From the NCBI GenBank assembly GCA_020628165.1, contig JAHDFM010000016.1, positions 18,542 through 82,541 on the forward strand: a DNA stretch of 64,000 bases, read 5' to 3'. This document shows, one piece after another, positions 34,361-43,046 of the stretch (within the stretch, counting starts at the first letter, position 1; each line of letters begins with the position of its first letter). This stretch comes from Bdellovibrionales bacterium (GTDB taxonomy: Bacteria > Bdellovibrionota > Bdellovibrionia > Bdellovibrionales > UBA1609). The notes under the pieces are model-generated. The model saw nothing but the letters and a program-made list of their open reading frames with translations. It searched no databases and was not told where the DNA came from. The position numbers were made by a program, and so were the translations under genes.

Positions 34361-35339
34361 ATGAATCTACCTTTGCTAACTTTTGAAACTCCTTCATTGC
34401 CGATAAAAAAATAGTATTGTTTTCTTTTGTTGATGTTGAAACTCTAATCAAGCCATATTCGTTGAAGTCAGCAACAAAAATATTTTTATTTTTTAGGAAC
34501 TTAAGAAGATTATTTGCATTGGTGCATGAGTTCAGATCAATGCAGAAAAAATAAGTTTCAGAAGTAGGTACTGTAAACCCTATTTTTTTTAGTTCGTTTT
34601 GTAGAAATAGACATTTTTTTTTCAATTCAGCTAGAAAGATATCAAAAGTACTCTTGTTTTTTAATATTTCAATTGCACAGTAAATAGCTAGATTAGATAC
34701 AGGGTAGTCTAGGCTTCGTTTATTAAGTTCATGAATTTTATCTTGTGATGTTATGATATACCCTAACCTTAATCCAGGTATAGCATACGATTTACTGAAT
34801 GTTCTAACAATAAAGAGATTAGAATTCATAGCTAATAAAGAAGTCAGACTTTTTTTATGACAACATTCGATGTATGACTCATCAATGAGGACTTTTGCTT
34901 TAGTTTTTAAAATAAATTGTTCAATATTATCAGCAATTACACCGGTTGGATTATCAGGTCTGCATATAAAAATAATATCTTCTGTGGTTGCAGTTTTAAG
35001 TATTTCAACAATATTAGAAGGAGAGTAAAATCTGCGACAAATATTATGAATTTCCGCTATTTTTTGAAAGCCTTTATATGAAGGAGCTGGTAAATAAAAA
35101 AAATTTTGCTTAAAAGATTTGAAAACAAGCTCTAAAGCTCCATCTGCACCTAACGTAAGAGTAATATTATCGGGGTTGACTTGATTATATGATGCAATGT
35201 TATTAATTAGCGTCTGTTTATGTTGTGTGTTGTAAAATTTTGTTGCAATAGTTCCGGCATCTAATTTTAAAATACCATCAATAGAATAAGGTACTTCATT
35301 TAAATCCATATATACAGGTGATGAGTTAAATTTTGTCAA
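34341..35339 (-). CDS. HisC-like PLP-dependent aminotransferase (class I/II)
   Basis: The 332-residue protein has a fold type I aminotransferase pattern: YNQVNPDNITLTLGADGALE, FICRPDNPTGVIA, KAKVLIDESYIE, and the PLP lysine motif RTFSKSYAIPGLRLGYIIT, with a closing Arg in YGLIRVSTST. It resembles histidinol-phosphate aminotransferases, which also act on aromatic and other 2-oxo acids. Following the synthase/dehydratase genes, it probably aminates the extended 2-oxo acid (inference). It overlaps the synthase start by 20 bases and begins one base after the methyltransferase. Confidence 0.88.
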   Translation of the reverse strand: MTKFNSSPVYMDLNEVPYSIDGILKLDAGTIATKFYNTQHKQTLINNIASYNQVNPDNITLTLGADGALELVFKSFKQNFFYLPAPSYKGFQKIAEIHNICRRFYSPSNIVEILKTATTEDIIFICRPDNPTGVIADNIEQFILKTKAKVLIDESYIECCHKKSLTSLLAMNSNLFIVRTFSKSYAIPGLRLGYIITSQDKIHELNKRSLDYPVSNLAIYCAIEILKNKSTFDIFLAELKKKCLFLQNELKKIGFTVPTSETYFFCIDLNSCTNANNLLKFLKNKNIFVADFNEYGLIRVSTSTKENNTIFLSAMKEFQKLAKVDSYEYKNK

Positions 35340-35340
35340 A

Positions 35341-36252
35341 TTAAGTTTCTTTATGCTTTAATTCACAAAAAAGGCGCCACATAGGAGGTCTATAACAACC
35401 ACAATCATCATACTGCATTTTGCCTGTAGATAATCCGCAAAAATCTGCAATAGTTTCTAACGCTTCTTCTGTCCAATTAAAGTATTGGTTATATTTCCAT
35501 TGCCTGTCATAAAAGTAAAATGCATTATTTCTGAATGCATCTTCAAGATCACCAGCTTTCCAAGTATGTGCTCTATTTGCATCTTTTTGGAAAACTTTAT
35601 AATAATTGTGAACATGACTCCAATAACAAACTCCATTTTCAGCTAGACATTCTTTAATCTTTCTCATGTTTTTTACTTGAAGATCAAAGGTGTACCAATT
35701 CATTGGACCAAAACAGATTATGATGTCGTATTTTTGTGGAGGCTCAAAGTCTTCAATTCGACACAAATAATCAACACCATTTATGTAAGGGTCTACACCG
35801 GTAACATTTTTCAAGTGCTTTTTATATAGATTATAGCCACAACCAAGGTCTAAGATTTGTAAATCTGGGTTTTTTAATTGTAGTTTTTTTATTTTATCTA
35901 TTAAATTTTTTCCACGGATTTGCCATTTATGCTCTATATCATTTATTTTTTCACCTTTGAAATTTTCTACATTGATAAGTCCGTTATATGTTCCATTTTC
36001 ACTTTGAAAATAATTTTTTGTATATTGATAGTCTAACTCTGCAACAAGCTCCTTGATAGTTTGGCAATCTCGAGGTGCTTTGACACTGTATTGATTGCCA
36101 CGAATGTTCATAAAAAGTTCATCTTCGAGTGCTTTGTAAAATTTATCGTTGAGTGGCAAATCAGAAATTTTACTATCTGGCTCAAGAGGCCATCCGAACA
36201 AGGAATTGACTAATTTAAAGATATTCATATTTATCGGATTGTTATATTTCAT
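35341..36252 (-). CDS. Class I SAM-dependent methyltransferase
   Basis: The track starts at 36306. ATG 36252 has GAGG six bases upstream and gives 303 residues (MKYNNPINMNIFKLVNSLFG). The SAM-binding motif is QILDLGCGYNLYKKHLKNVTG near the middle, followed by GVDPYINGVDYLC and the post-motif YDIIICFGPMNWY. An N-terminal ~100-residue extension precedes the Rossmann fold. The methyl acceptor is unknown. It lies between a cobalamin-type radical SAM gene and the aminotransferase, so a small cluster intermediate is likely. Confidence 0.82.
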   Translation of the reverse strand: MKYNNPINMNIFKLVNSLFGWPLEPDSKISDLPLNDKFYKALEDELFMNIRGNQYSVKAPRDCQTIKELVAELDYQYTKNYFQSENGTYNGLINVENFKGEKINDIEHKWQIRGKNLIDKIKKLQLKNPDLQILDLGCGYNLYKKHLKNVTGVDPYINGVDYLCRIEDFEPPQKYDIIICFGPMNWYTFDLQVKNMRKIKECLAENGVCYWSHVHNYYKVFQKDANRAHTWKAGDLEDAFRNNAFYFYDRQWKYNQYFNWTEEALETIADFCGLSTGKMQYDDCGCYRPPMWRLFCELKHKET

Positions 36253-38161
36253 AAGAAACCTCATTAGATAAAGCTCTCTGGCTCTTTCTACCATACCAAT
36301 ATACATTTAAAGCATGATCTCTGTAATCACTATATTTCTTTGTTTTCACCTTAATTTTAGTTTCTTTAGCGATAAGTTCAGATTGAATACTAAAATATTT
36401 AAGCCAATCATGCTGTAGTGTTGTTGATATTTGCTCCTCAGACTCTGGTTTTTCTAGAAGAAGATGGTTAAAATTCATAATGTCTTCAATAACTTTAGAA
36501 TTGATATGCCATGATCTTTGAATACTACAAAATTTAATAATATCAGCTTTAAACTCGTTATATTGTTTTAATGCAGCCATTGCTGATGCGGCTTGATCAG
36601 ACCAATACATATCGGTATCACCAAAAATTTTTCGTCCCCAAGGTCTTAATTCAAAAAGTGTTTGCTTTAAAAGCTTTGTCGAAATGTTGTATTCTTGGTT
36701 TAAAAAACCATGACTTGATTTTATATAATGCAAAAGTGATTCAAAAAATTTCCCCCGACTTACTATTTTTTGATCATTTAGAAATTCTACAAGATGGTAA
36801 CAAAGTCTGTGATAATAATAAGCACCAACAACAGTTTTCCCAAAATAATAAGAGTCTATCCAGTCATTTAAGCTCATGGTGTCACTGCTATAACAGATGT
36901 ATTCTCTTTCTTCTGGTGATTCTGTACCAAAACAAAACCCTTGTGCCGGGCTCCTGGTTTTTGTGTATTTTAATCCAAATTTATTTTTGTACTCTGAATT
37001 TGAAAAAGGAGTATTTGGTACAATTGAAAGTGGATGAATTAAGAGGGTCCCTTTGTAGCTTTGATCTAGAAGCCAGCTAATTCCATTAATCCAAGTTTTT
37101 TTAGACTCCATAGGAAGCCCTAGTATTAACTCAACATAGCTCTCATAGTTTTTATCAGAATATGATTTAAGTTTTGATGTTAAATGTTCAGGTTTTTCAT
37201 TCCAGCGCTTAATTGCTTTCTGAACATCAGAGTTAAAGCTTTGAAGAGAAACAGAGATACCTCTTTTTAAACCATTATTAATTAAAAGGTCTTGAATTTT
37301 TTCGACATGTTTTGGTTGATTCTTAGCAGATGTAAAATTAAAGCTACGTGGACTACCTGTCTCTTGTCTTAGCTTACAAACATGTTGGATAATTTCGACA
37401 TCTCTTTTAAAAATACCAAAGTTAGAATCAGCACATTCTATATATTCAATTTGATTTTTTGATGCCCAATTGATTTCTTCTTTCACTCTTTCCAGGTCAA
37501 AACATCTAAGCTTGGTGTAAAAGCTATCCTGCATATCGCAAAACGTGCAAGTGTAAGGACAGCCCCTGTTAGTCTCTATAATCATGTTGAATATACCAGG
37601 ATCATTTTCAGAAATTAGTTTATCAAAAAAACCATTTAAATAAGGGCTAGGTATGTCATTAATATTTTTTTGAGCTTTTCTTTTAAGTTGTTTGGGTGCT
37701 CCTTTGAACATCAAGCCTTCAATACTTTTATACTCAGGGTCAGGTTTATTCAGTTCTTGAAGTAATTCAGCAAATTGTAATTCACCTTCATAAGTAACAA
37801 TGAAGTCAACATACGGGAACTCATCAAAGAAGCTTAACTCATATGGGACTTGAGGGCCGCCCATTACAATCTTGGCTTCAGGCCATTTATTTTTAACCCT
37901 TTTAGCAAATTTTTTTGAAACCTCCCAGTTCCAAACGTAAGTACTGATTCCAACAACAAATGGTGAGTTCATCTTTTCTATATATTCATCAATTTGATCT
38001 CGGAAAATAAAAACACCATCTAAGCAATAAGAAGATGTAATGTCTTGAACTGTAGAGCAGTAACTCCATAAGTAACCTAAAGGCAAAGGTAGAAAAAATT
38101 TTTCTGAAATTTTATTTTGAATTTGCATGAGATAGATATTCTTTTTTTTATTATTGGTCAT
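36242..38161 (-). CDS. Cobalamin-binding-type radical SAM protein 2
   Basis: The 639-residue protein is a paralogue of the one at 25561. Its N-terminal B12-binding-type domain shows VVGISTYVWNWEVSKKFAKR and AKIVMGGPQVPYELSF, again without DxHxxG, and the shared YVWNW motif is notable. The radical SAM core carries ETNRGCPYTCTFCDMQDSFY near residue 200 and ELILGLPMESKKTWING. The C-terminal ~200 residues are helical (WHINSKVIEDIMNFNHLLL). Class B enzymes usually methylate carbon or phosphorus, but others do ring chemistry. It overlaps the methyltransferase start by 11 bases. Confidence 0.82.
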   Translation of the reverse strand: MTNNKKKNIYLMQIQNKISEKFFLPLPLGYLWSYCSTVQDITSSYCLDGVFIFRDQIDEYIEKMNSPFVVGISTYVWNWEVSKKFAKRVKNKWPEAKIVMGGPQVPYELSFFDEFPYVDFIVTYEGELQFAELLQELNKPDPEYKSIEGLMFKGAPKQLKRKAQKNINDIPSPYLNGFFDKLISENDPGIFNMIIETNRGCPYTCTFCDMQDSFYTKLRCFDLERVKEEINWASKNQIEYIECADSNFGIFKRDVEIIQHVCKLRQETGSPRSFNFTSAKNQPKHVEKIQDLLINNGLKRGISVSLQSFNSDVQKAIKRWNEKPEHLTSKLKSYSDKNYESYVELILGLPMESKKTWINGISWLLDQSYKGTLLIHPLSIVPNTPFSNSEYKNKFGLKYTKTRSPAQGFCFGTESPEEREYICYSSDTMSLNDWIDSYYFGKTVVGAYYYHRLCYHLVEFLNDQKIVSRGKFFESLLHYIKSSHGFLNQEYNISTKLLKQTLFELRPWGRKIFGDTDMYWSDQAASAMAALKQYNEFKADIIKFCSIQRSWHINSKVIEDIMNFNHLLLEKPESEEQISTTLQHDWLKYFSIQSELIAKETKIKVKTKKYSDYRDHALNVYWYGRKSQRALSNEVSYEI

Positions 38162-38166
38162 AGAAG

Positions 38167-38784
38167 TTACTTCCTCACCTTAATATATTTATTACTTGCA
38201 TTTACTTTCCAATCGATTATTGAACCATCAAGCCATCCTTTAAGAAAATCTTGATAACTTATATTTCTCCACCATATTGTAAGTAGACATCGCTCAAAAT
38301 CACTTTCATTAATGACTCCATGTATTTTTTGTGGATTGAATAAAAGGGCAGTAGGTTTATTAGTAATAGGACTTATTTCAGAATGATAAAATCGCGTGAC
38401 CTCAGTTTCTTTATCAAAATTCTCAAACCATAAGATTGGAGAGTCTTTAAAATTACCTGTAACGGGTATGTTCAAGGCGACAGGTCTGTTCCTATCCACA
38501 TGAGGTGGGATTCCTGGGGGAGGTGTTCGAGTAAATAACACATCACCAAAATTAATTTTTATATTAAATAAATTATAGAGCTCATGAAACCACTCAGTTC
38601 TAGGAAATGACGTGCACTCAGTCCTAGCGGTTCCGTACTCCTCTTGAACTGTCCAGCGTAATTTACCACAGTCAAAGACATACCAATTATCAGTAGGTAA
38701 AACTGTTTCTACAAATTTTTGTAAGTACTCTTGGCAAAAGTCAAGTTGATCAAGTGTTGAAAAGTACTGATTAGACTCGGCCAT
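38167..38784 (-). CDS. Putative 2OG-Fe(II) oxygenase-like cupin protein B
   Basis: The 205-residue protein has the motif TPPPGIPPHVDRNRPVALNI (H-x-D metal pair). A distal His follows in LFNPQKIHGVINES, with an Arg a few residues later (FERCLLTIWW), the order seen in aspartyl/asparaginyl beta-hydroxylase-type enzymes. PILWFENFD is the intervening strand. Substrate is unknown; hydroxylation or desaturation of the cluster product is likely by context. It overlaps the end of the peroxiredoxin-like gene by 14 bases and precedes the cobalamin-type radical SAM gene. Confidence 0.6.
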   Translation of the reverse strand: MAESNQYFSTLDQLDFCQEYLQKFVETVLPTDNWYVFDCGKLRWTVQEEYGTARTECTSFPRTEWFHELYNLFNIKINFGDVLFTRTPPPGIPPHVDRNRPVALNIPVTGNFKDSPILWFENFDKETEVTRFYHSEISPITNKPTALLFNPQKIHGVINESDFERCLLTIWWRNISYQDFLKGWLDGSIIDWKVNASNKYIKVRK

Positions 38785-39337
38785 GATTCTCTTTTGTTTT
38801 GGAAAATTGATACCAAGTATTTTGATTCTTTTCTAAAAAATCTAGTATTGATTCAGGGTTCGTTTCTGTAAAGCAAGTGTGTGGGTCATGAGTAAAGTCT
38901 TCGTAGAAGATTTTTTTTATTAAGCAGTTCTCAAGTATCATAACGTATCGATGACTTCGGTGGCCAAATCCTTCGTTGGTCATATCTACGCAAAAACCAA
39001 TAGACTTAGCCCACTCAGCATTTCCATCAGGCAATCCTTTAAGATTTTTAATACCTAAACTTCTGAACCAATTGTTAAGGACATAGCCATCGTTTGTAGT
39101 TGTCACAAATATGTCTTGAATACCTAATTCAACAAACTTATTAAAATGGTAATCATACCCTGGGATCATTGATGAAGGGTAGTCAGACCAAAAAGCGCCA
39201 GGTGCACCTACGATGAGTATTCTTTTATCTTTAAAATTTTCAAGTGAATTGAAGGTTTCAAAATTTGCACCATCTTTTATGTAAAATTGAACATTTGGTA
39301 TTTGGTCACCATTTTTTAATATTTTTATAGCATTCAT
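38771..39337 (-). CDS. Peroxiredoxin-5-fold protein lacking the peroxidatic cysteine
   Basis: ATG 39337 (MNAIKILKNGDQIPNVQFYI, 188 aa) fits the family start and avoids the 68-base overlap with the upstream gene implied by the track start. It aligns with Prx5/AhpE-like redoxins: RILIVGAPGAFWSDYPSSMI then PGYDYHFNKFVELGIQDIFV. The usual PGAFTPTCS becomes PGAFWSDYPS, with Tyr where the peroxidatic Cys should be, so standard peroxide reduction is not expected. GFGHRSHRYVMILENCLIKK retains the Prx-like strand. It may have been repurposed as a binding or isomerase-type protein within the cluster. Confidence 0.72.
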   Translation of the reverse strand: MNAIKILKNGDQIPNVQFYIKDGANFETFNSLENFKDKRILIVGAPGAFWSDYPSSMIPGYDYHFNKFVELGIQDIFVTTTNDGYVLNNWFRSLGIKNLKGLPDGNAEWAKSIGFCVDMTNEGFGHRSHRYVMILENCLIKKIFYEDFTHDPHTCFTETNPESILDFLEKNQNTWYQFSKTKENHGRV

Positions 39338-39350
39338 AATTACCCTATCA

Positions 39351-40625
39351 TCAAAAGCCAATACTCTTTGCAGCTTGAGGTATGTAATCCCCGATAAATA
39401 TATTCCTATGTGTATCAATTTTTTGGATGAATTTTTTTAATCTAGGTTTTAAATGGCTTTTGTCTTCCAAATTGGCTAATAAGTTGATTATTCCTGTTAT
39501 CTCTGCCAATAGGTTTATGTCTCTTTGACAGCTAATTTTGTGTTTAAGAATGTTGTAAACTCTTTCAAGTTCTATGATGACTTTCTCTGCTTCATGCTTT
39601 GTTAAAACGTCTGGCTGTTGAAACTCGGGATTAAATACCTGGAATAAGTGAAAACCAAATTTTTTGTATGGCCACATCCATTGAAAATAATCAGATAACC
39701 CCCAGACACTGTAAACACTTATACTATGCTGGAAATATAGATTTAAGTTTGAGTTGGCTGAAGTTCGTACTTTTTCCACATTTTTCAGCCAAGACTTCCA
39801 TTTAGTTGGATACCTTATATACTCATTTTGCTTGCCAACCCCATCAACACTGAAGTTTATTTCAACCTCTTTGAATAAGGGGAGCATATCTATAAATTTT
39901 TTTGGAACAACAATACCATTAGTTGTTACCTGAAGCCGAATGGACTTGGAGCGTCCTGAGCTTATGATGGTTTCTAGATACTTCATCATATGGCGATTAA
40001 TTAGTGGTTCACCACCAGTAAATTTCAAGTTTGTAATATTGCAAGATAAGTTTTTAAGTTCCTCCCAGAAGCTAGGGTCTTCAGCCCAATTATAATTTAT
40101 ATTAAAAAGCTCAGGGCTAACTTTTCCAGTTAAACCAAAGTCAAATGGGGTTTTCTTATCCCAACCTATTTGTTTCCACTCATTCAGTACCCGACTTGAT
40201 GAACTAGGATCACAAAAGAGGCAAGAGGCATTGCAATTATTGCCAAGCTTTAAGTCTAAACTGGTTGGTTGATCTAAGGCTTTAGTAAATTGCCCCAACT
40301 CTTTTATAGCTCTTTCTCGATAACTTTCAGAGCCATTTTTTTCATATTTATAGCAAGCTTCACACTCTTTTATTGGGGTGCCCTCTTGATGATTTTTTCT
40401 TACCCAATTCATATAGGGGCTATTCCAATAATCCATAACACTGTGACTTGATGCTTCATATGAGTATTTGCCAGAAAAGTCTGATATTGGTCCATAGGCT
40501 TCAGACGATGAGCAGCAAAGTTTAAATTGTCCAGTTGGTGTTGTTGTAAGTTGTGCAAATGGGTAAGGACAGCTTCTTTTATTTATAAAATGCTTTGAGG
40601 GTTCACTTTTCAACTTGAAACTCAT
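39351..40625 (-). CDS. Twitch-domain radical SAM protein (first gene of the minus operon)
   Basis: ATG 40625 (MSFKLKSEPSKHFINKRSCP, 424 aa) is preferred over the track start, which would overlap the divergent gene. The N-terminal region has CPYPFAQLTTTPTGQFKLCC, a cysteine-bearing twitch-like auxiliary cluster element, and later IKECEACYKYEKNGSESYRE. The radical SAM motif is LGNNCNASCLFCDPSSSSRV, followed by KFTGGEPLINRHMMK and TTNGIVVPKKF. This architecture recurs in five other proteins here. It has no C-terminal DxxR...PEL motif like its paralogues. Function is unknown. It heads the ten-gene operon running to 30749. Confidence 0.85.
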   Translation of the reverse strand: MSFKLKSEPSKHFINKRSCPYPFAQLTTTPTGQFKLCCSSSEAYGPISDFSGKYSYEASSHSVMDYWNSPYMNWVRKNHQEGTPIKECEACYKYEKNGSESYRERAIKELGQFTKALDQPTSLDLKLGNNCNASCLFCDPSSSSRVLNEWKQIGWDKKTPFDFGLTGKVSPELFNINYNWAEDPSFWEELKNLSCNITNLKFTGGEPLINRHMMKYLETIISSGRSKSIRLQVTTNGIVVPKKFIDMLPLFKEVEINFSVDGVGKQNEYIRYPTKWKSWLKNVEKVRTSANSNLNLYFQHSISVYSVWGLSDYFQWMWPYKKFGFHLFQVFNPEFQQPDVLTKHEAEKVIIELERVYNILKHKISCQRDINLLAEITGIINLLANLEDKSHLKPRLKKFIQKIDTHRNIFIGDYIPQAAKSIGF

Positions 40626-40648
40626 TTTTAATTTAGTAATTAAGAATA

Positions 40649-41209
40649 ATGTTCTATCACAGAAAACTTTCGAAGTATAAATACAAACTTGATTCATTTA
40701 AGGAGATTCTTGCGTTTGCTTCGTCTTCTGCTGCTCAATGGAAAAAGGGTATAGATCAAAATGGTGTAGTATGGAATATTGAAGAGCTTCCCTTGGAATA
40801 TTCAAGTTTTTCTGTACTCAAAGAAATATATGAAGCACTAAACCTCAATTTTAAACGTCCTTCGTTTTTTTTGAGCAGGGTGCCATTATCTGGACTTGGC
40901 AATCATGTAGACCATAGAAAATGGGGAAATTTAGGGTTTCCATTAACATCGGGGTTTGGGTTATCCAAAATTAACTTTCATGATCCATTTAATCAAATTG
41001 TCGAAGAATTGGTTATAAACGAACCAATTAATGGGCAATATATACCATTTATAATTAACACAAGAATGACACACTCCGTTGTTTACGAGCAGCAGCCAGT
41101 GCGCGAAAGAATTACTCTTATGCATGATCTTTTTGAATGGCCAGGACATATTTTTGAAAAAGTTGATAATGGGACACTCTTTAAAAGTGATCCTTCGATT
41201 TTTATTTAA
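40649..41209 (+). CDS. Putative 2OG-Fe(II) oxygenase-like cupin protein C
   Basis: The 186-residue protein has RVPLSGLGNHVDHRKWGNLG (H-x-D), a second His in INTRMTHSVVYEQQP and an Arg shortly after (RERITLMHD). This matches the same beta-barrel oxygenase-like pattern as the other cluster proteins. It reads divergently from the twitch radical SAM gene with only 23 bases between start codons, so the promoters must overlap or lie inside the coding sequences. It ends 4 bases inside the MmgE/PrpD gene. Confidence 0.55.
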   Translation: MFYHRKLSKYKYKLDSFKEILAFASSSAAQWKKGIDQNGVVWNIEELPLEYSSFSVLKEIYEALNLNFKRPSFFLSRVPLSGLGNHVDHRKWGNLGFPLTSGFGLSKINFHDPFNQIVEELVINEPINGQYIPFIINTRMTHSVVYEQQPVRERITLMHDLFEWPGHIFEKVDNGTLFKSDPSIFI

Positions 41210-42558
41210 AATATTAAATGGTCAGGTAGTTTTATATTCTCATTAATAAGGTCATTAAAATTCCTTATACTTAAATCTTTAATATTACTGTTGAGCTTTT
41301 GTAGAAAAGAAGGGTTGCTATTTTTAACTTTAAGATATGGAGATATAAGTTGATTAACTTTAGGTAGAATAAAATCCCTATTTTGGACTTTGAAACCGCG
41401 ATCAAAAGAAAAAGATTTTTTGATCACCTTGCTGTTTAAGCAATGTATAATGATTTTATGATCCATTTTGCAAATTTTATTGTCTGTAAAAACTCTAATT
41501 TTTTTTGCAAAAGAGGTTTCAAAATTATTACGAACTTCATTTTTATTGATAAATAGATGAGAGTTATCTTTTAAACCAAATTCAGACAAAGAATAAGGGA
41601 TACTAAACTTAGCTTCTTGAGAAGTTTTAGGATTATCAAAGTTAAGTATACTTCTGGAGTATTCAGATATGTGTACCTCTACAAGTTTTATTTGGTTTTT
41701 ACAAATTTCATTCATTTTTAATATTTCTTTAAATGAAAAGATTATTGGGTCTAAACAATGGCACACAGGAAAATGCTTGGCTTTAACAAACGAAAAAGTA
41801 TTTGCAGTCACCTTTGGTGTAAGGTGTGACTTTCCGTTAAACATAGCTTGAAAACCTTTTGGGCCTGTATATTGAATTGGTTTTGCCTCCATACCATTTT
41901 TTATGAGATCTGTTGCTAGTATTGCATTTGCTGCGGCTCTCCCAGCAGCTAAAAACTTTGCTTCCGTACCGAAATTCATATGCAGTCCTGAAATGAGATT
42001 TGATGTTATACCAAGGCTTCGGCTTGTTGAATCAGAGTTCAATTTGTGTAAATGACATAAAGCAAGTGTTGCTGCTAAAGATGTAAGAGTTCCAGTTCCA
42101 TGCCAACCCTTTTCATAGTGGTTGGGGTTAAGTTGTTTTCCCAGAGTGATTAGTGACAAATAGCCAACACTTGCAGACATAAAGATTTCTTTAATCGTTA
42201 TAGTTTTATCGTTAATTGATGAAAAAAGTGCACTAAATAAAACAGAGCTTGGGTGAGTTTCACTAATAAATTCAGAGTCATCTAACTCTAAACAATGACT
42301 AGAGAAGCCAAATAACATGGCTTTATCAGCTGTGCTATATTGATTGGTGACAGCATTATTTTTAAAAGATTGTAAAGATTGTATCAATGGTTTGGTTATT
42401 GGGGAGTTCAACCCTGCGATTAAGCAACCGAGCCAGTCTTGAAAAAATGAGAACAAAATATGTTCATTCCTTTGGTAGCACTGTTCAGCTAGCAGAAAGT
42501 GTTCTTTTATTGTTGATTTGTCCAAAACTAAAGAACTTCCCATATATTTTGTTTGCAA
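41206..42558 (-). CDS. MmgE/PrpD-family protein
   Basis: The 450-residue protein has the all-helical N-terminal domain typical of 2-methylcitrate dehydratase PrpD, cis-aconitate decarboxylase and iminodisuccinate epimerase: FSSHCLELDDSEFISETHPS, HYEKGWHGTGTLTSLAATLA and LHMNFGTEAKFLAAGRAAAN. Those three stretches match the family's D-D/H-P/GWH regions. The reaction here is unknown; a dehydration, decarboxylation or epimerisation of a polycarboxylate would fit with the adjacent leu-type enzymes. The start overlaps the next upstream gene by 31 bases (ATG 42543 is an alternative). Confidence 0.82.
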   Translation of the reverse strand: MQTKYMGSSLVLDKSTIKEHFLLAEQCYQRNEHILFSFFQDWLGCLIAGLNSPITKPLIQSLQSFKNNAVTNQYSTADKAMLFGFSSHCLELDDSEFISETHPSSVLFSALFSSINDKTITIKEIFMSASVGYLSLITLGKQLNPNHYEKGWHGTGTLTSLAATLALCHLHKLNSDSTSRSLGITSNLISGLHMNFGTEAKFLAAGRAAANAILATDLIKNGMEAKPIQYTGPKGFQAMFNGKSHLTPKVTANTFSFVKAKHFPVCHCLDPIIFSFKEILKMNEICKNQIKLVEVHISEYSRSILNFDNPKTSQEAKFSIPYSLSEFGLKDNSHLFINKNEVRNNFETSFAKKIRVFTDNKICKMDHKIIIHCLNSKVIKKSFSFDRGFKVQNRDFILPKVNQLISPYLKVKNSNPSFLQKLNSNIKDLSIRNFNDLINENIKLPDHLIF

Positions 42559-43046
42559 AAAAAATAGGTATGGTTAGCTTGAATAAGTTTAACTCTTCCC
42601 ATGGGCAACAATACATTTTGTACAACTTGGTTGGCTTTTAAACTTCCGTTGTACCCATCGTAATCTGAGTTTGTTGTAAAAAATAATTTTGAAGCACCTT
42701 GTTTCTTTGCATATTTTTTTTGTACTTTAAGGAGGTGACCAAAACAAAAATCATGGTTTAAATCTTTGGAGAACTTGCCAGCCTTTCCGCGGTAGTTACG
42801 CAGAGTTACTGACCTAAAAAGTAGTCTCCAGCCGCCAGCTCCAAAATCATCACTTGGATAACAGCCACTGATTGAAATAAACTTGCCATTGTCAGAGTAT
42901 GCCCACCAATGTTGATTGGGAAAAGCCCCTACTTTCATTGCCTTCTCTGATGAGTTATTTATATTTCCCTCAATACTACATTGATGGTAAAACTCATTTA
43001 AAGGGTCTTGCATGTTTTCAAAATCAACTTTTACTAGTTCAAACAT
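42528..43046 (-). CDS. Hypothetical GNAT-like protein
   Basis: The 172-residue protein has a GNAT-like arrangement: a central strand GKFISISGCYPSDDF, RLLFRSVTLRNYRGKAGKFS, then an amphipathic helix KKYAKKQGASKLFFTTNSD, reminiscent of the acetyl-CoA binding helix and following strand. The classical Q/RxxGxG/A loop is not clear, so the acetyltransferase call is tentative. It overlaps the MmgE/PrpD gene by 31 bases and is head-to-head with an alpha/beta hydrolase. Confidence 0.45.
   Translation of the reverse strand: MFELVKVDFENMQDPLNEFYHQCSIEGNINNSSEKAMKVGAFPNQHWWAYSDNGKFISISGCYPSDDFGAGGWRLLFRSVTLRNYRGKAGKFSKDLNHDFCFGHLLKVQKKYAKKQGASKLFFTTNSDYDGYNGSLKANQVVQNVLLPMGRVKLIQANHTYFFCKQNIWEVL

Noticed and set aside
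36571-37080. 169-aa plus-strand ORF
   Set aside because: It is entirely antisense inside cobalamin-type radical SAM protein 2 and shows no domain.
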